This document shows, one piece after another, positions 6,811 through 7,394 of a stretch of DNA of 7,394 nt. The stretch is taken from assembly GCA_943331855.1 (NCBI GenBank), contig CALQNE010000176.1:1-7394 (forward strand), in the 5' to 3' direction. Position 1 is the first letter of the stretch. Each line of letters begins with the position of its first letter. Source of the stretch: Bordetella parapertussis (GTDB lineage: Bacteria > Pseudomonadota > Gammaproteobacteria > Burkholderiales > Burkholderiaceae_B). The translations under genes were made by a program, and so were the position numbers. The notes below the pieces were generated by a model. It did no database searches. It worked only from the letters and a program-made list of their open reading frames with translations, and was not told the DNA's origin.

Positions 6811-7394
6811 GCTGACTTCTCCTTGCTGCGACCGCCGACCAAACCACCTGGACGAAACAGCATCAGTAACACCATGGCTAAGCCATAGATGATTTGTTGA
6901 ATTGAACCGAGCTCAGTGGGTGGTAGGAAGGGTAAATAGGTGAGGGCGGCTGGCAACGACATTAAGAGGGCCGCGCCTACGATGGGTCCGAATAGTGTAC
7001 CTGTGCCGCCAATGATGACCATCGCCATTAACAGGATTGAGGTTTCAAGCATGAAACTCTCGACATTAATAAAGCTAATGTAAAAAGCATAGAGCGAGCC
7101 GGCGACACCCGCGAGGCCGGCAGCCACTGCGACAGAAAGGGTTTTGATGGCGTTGACATGTTTGCCATACGTCTGCGCTGCCGATTCACTATCGCGAATG
7201 GCCATCAGGCTTCGACCAAAACTGCCTCGTACCAGCAGCGCAGTGATCCCGACAACGATGCCAAGTACCACCAGCGCGAGCGCTAAAAATGCAGTGTCAT
7301 CATTGAAGGTGTAGCCCAGTAGTTTAGGGCGTGGAATCCCGATCATGCCACCCAAGCCGCCGGTGATTGATTTCCACTCAGAGAAGATCGTGAC
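6807..7394 (-). CDS. livM: Branched-chain amino acid-type ABC transporter permease LivM, C-terminal part (cut by window edge)
   Basis: This is the C-terminal 195 residues of the LivM inner-membrane permease; the frame remains open to base 7394, so the N-terminal half lies outside. The TTG at 7355 is an internal leucine, since the coding sequence continues upstream in frame with SITGGLGG, the LivM 'TGG-x-x-G' region. About five hydrophobic segments are visible at residues 34-56, 83-106, 117-130, 133-155 and 164-181 of the partial protein. The cytoplasmic segment RSLMAIRDSESAAQTYG (61-77) is the coupling-helix region that contacts the ATPases, and GGTGTLFGPIVGA (129-141) and FRPGGLVGG (180-188) are LivM hallmarks. 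It would form the translocation path with LivH, which is not in the window. The livG start overlaps its stop by 4 nt. Confidence 0.94.
   Translation of the reverse strand, partial: VTIFSEWKSITGGLGGMIGIPRPKLLGYTFNDDTAFLALALVVLGIVVGITALLVRGSFGRSLMAIRDSESAAQTYGKHVNAIKTLSVAVAAGLAGVAGSLYAFYISFINVESFMLETSILLMAMVIIGGTGTLFGPIVGAALLMSLPAALTYLPFLPPTELGSIQQIIYGLAMVLLMLFRPGGLVGGRSKEKSA

Noticed and set aside
6539..6892. A 117-codon plus-strand frame opposite livG and livM.
   Set aside because: It is antisense to two well-supported genes and has no recognisable features.
1..7394. A mobile element, phage, defence or secondary-metabolite system was considered.
   Set aside because: All long coding regions belong to core synthetase, TCA-cycle, transport or CoA-ligase families, and no transposase, integrase, array of repeats or tRNA was seen.

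Overview
The window looks like ordinary core chromosome of a betaproteobacterium, most likely Burkholderiales or Alcaligenaceae-like. This rests on recalled family resemblance, not on a search. The GlyQ N-terminus ([16 protein letters not shown]) and the 507-residue class I fumarase have the wording I associate with that group. Base composition appears moderate, near 50% GC. I see no mobile element, tRNA, rRNA, CRISPR array or phage gene, and coding density is very high.

Left part (1-1903, minus strand): the glyQ-glyS operon for the two subunits of tetrameric bacterial glycyl-tRNA synthetase. The stop of glyQ and the start of glyS share an ATGA. GlyS runs off the left edge, so only its first 326 codons are present.

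Middle (1904-3703): a 276-bp divergent spacer, then fumA (class I, iron-sulfur fumarase of the TCA cycle) on the plus strand. The best start is the ATG at 2180, preceded by AGGT, which gives 507 residues. The spacer holds a 7-bp perfect inverted repeat next to a -10-like box facing glyQ, and a second small palindrome overlapping a good -10 match (TATGAT) facing fumA. fumA ends only 14 bp from the stop of the convergent ligase gene. A small hairpin followed by five Ts at this junction could terminate fumA.

Right part (3718-7394, minus strand): the distal end of a branched-chain-amino-acid-type (HAAT/Liv) ABC import operon, in transcription order livM (5' end missing), livG, livF, then an AMP-forming acyl-CoA ligase. 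The junctions are a 4-nt overlap, a 4-nt overlap and a 1-nt gap, so the four genes are very likely co-transcribed and translationally coupled. The binding protein (LivK) and second permease (LivH) are not visible and are probably beyond the right edge. The coupled CoA ligase suggests, as inference, that the importer may carry an organic acid that is thioesterified after entry rather than only leucine, isoleucine or valine.

I found no clearly novel system. The points worth a second look are the transporter-ligase coupling, sequence deviations in the LivG signature and ligase core motifs, and the small palindromes in the non-coding spaces.
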